Assembly: GCF_001544295.1 (NCBI RefSeq)
Contig: NZ_BCQF01000024.1
Location: 1-41,529 of the forward strand
Source: Enterococcus pseudoavium NBRC 100491
Lineage (GTDB): Bacteria > Bacillota > Bacilli > Lactobacillales > Enterococcaceae
DNA: 41,529 nucleotides
Direction of reading: 5' to 3'
In this document: piece by piece, positions 41,519-41,529 of the stretch
Position numbering within the stretch: the first letter of the stretch is position 1
How the letters are laid out: every line of letters begins with the position of its first letter
Notes under the pieces: model-generated
Told to the model about the DNA's origin: nothing
The model's input: only the letters and a program-made list of their open reading frames with translations
The model's database searches: none
Translations under genes and position numbers: made by a program

Positions 41519-41529
41519 TTAAAAAAACA

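Overview
The window is chromosomal DNA from a low-GC Gram-positive bacterium of the order Lactobacillales, most probably an Enterococcus. The evidence is the housekeeping order shared with enterococci and Bacillus (mapZ-like/rpoD/dnaG; fur/xerD/ribT/scpA/scpB/rluB/ribU; ypbE/recQ/ypbB/fer; cmk/rpsA/der/hup; ypiA/ypiB), a class 1A dihydroorotate dehydrogenase, MapZ-like and MprF proteins, strong AGGAGG ribosome binding sites and frequent TTG/GTG starts. I cannot name the species.

Layout. The left edge (1-593) holds the start of a secreted thioester-type surface adhesin on the minus strand. An AT-rich, mostly non-coding stretch follows (594-1359) with a minus-strand terminator, a short triple repeat and a doubtful mini-ORF. 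pyrD reads rightward (1360-2289) and meets a long leftward block. That block runs, in transcription order, ypmR-ypmS-yozE-ctpA-lepB (to 2377), then degV, ABC-F-dfrA, a MarR regulator, an unrecognised 150-aa protein, and mazG-cca-thioesterase. YitT is on the plus strand. A second leftward series is aroB-like-ypiA-ypiB, an EF-hand membrane protein, hup, der, rpsA, cmk, ypbE, recQ and ypbB. fer diverges from ypbB. Next come ribU behind an FMN riboswitch, the xerD-ribT-scpA-scpB-rluB operon, fur, cvfB, a MapZ-like protein, dnaG-rpoD and a lysozyme-like wall enzyme. The right end (37951-41259) reads rightward: an alpha/beta hydrolase and mprF.

How the genes fit together. Most are core functions: DNA replication and transcription (dnaG, rpoD), chromosome condensation and dimer resolution (hup, scpA, scpB, xerD), ribosome assembly and translation (der, rpsA, cmk, rluB, ABC-F), nucleotide and folate metabolism (pyrD, dfrA, mazG) and envelope control (lepB, ctpA, ypiA/ypiB, ypbE, MapZ-like, lysozyme-like, mprF). 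Metal and redox control appears as fur with two PerR-like boxes.

The points most worth following are: (1) a MarR regulator with a His/Gly-rich tail and three copies of a GGTACC palindrome on its own promoter; (2) a dehydroquinate-synthase relative that has lost all its metal ligands and is fused into the ypiA/ypiB operon; (3) a 51-bp duplicated leader before der; (4) a terminator-like hairpin between the dnaG promoter and dnaG; (5) an S41 protease with an unusual nucleophile motif. I found no CRISPR array, tRNA, rRNA, complete insertion sequence or prophage. All product calls come from reading motifs and gene order, without database searches.
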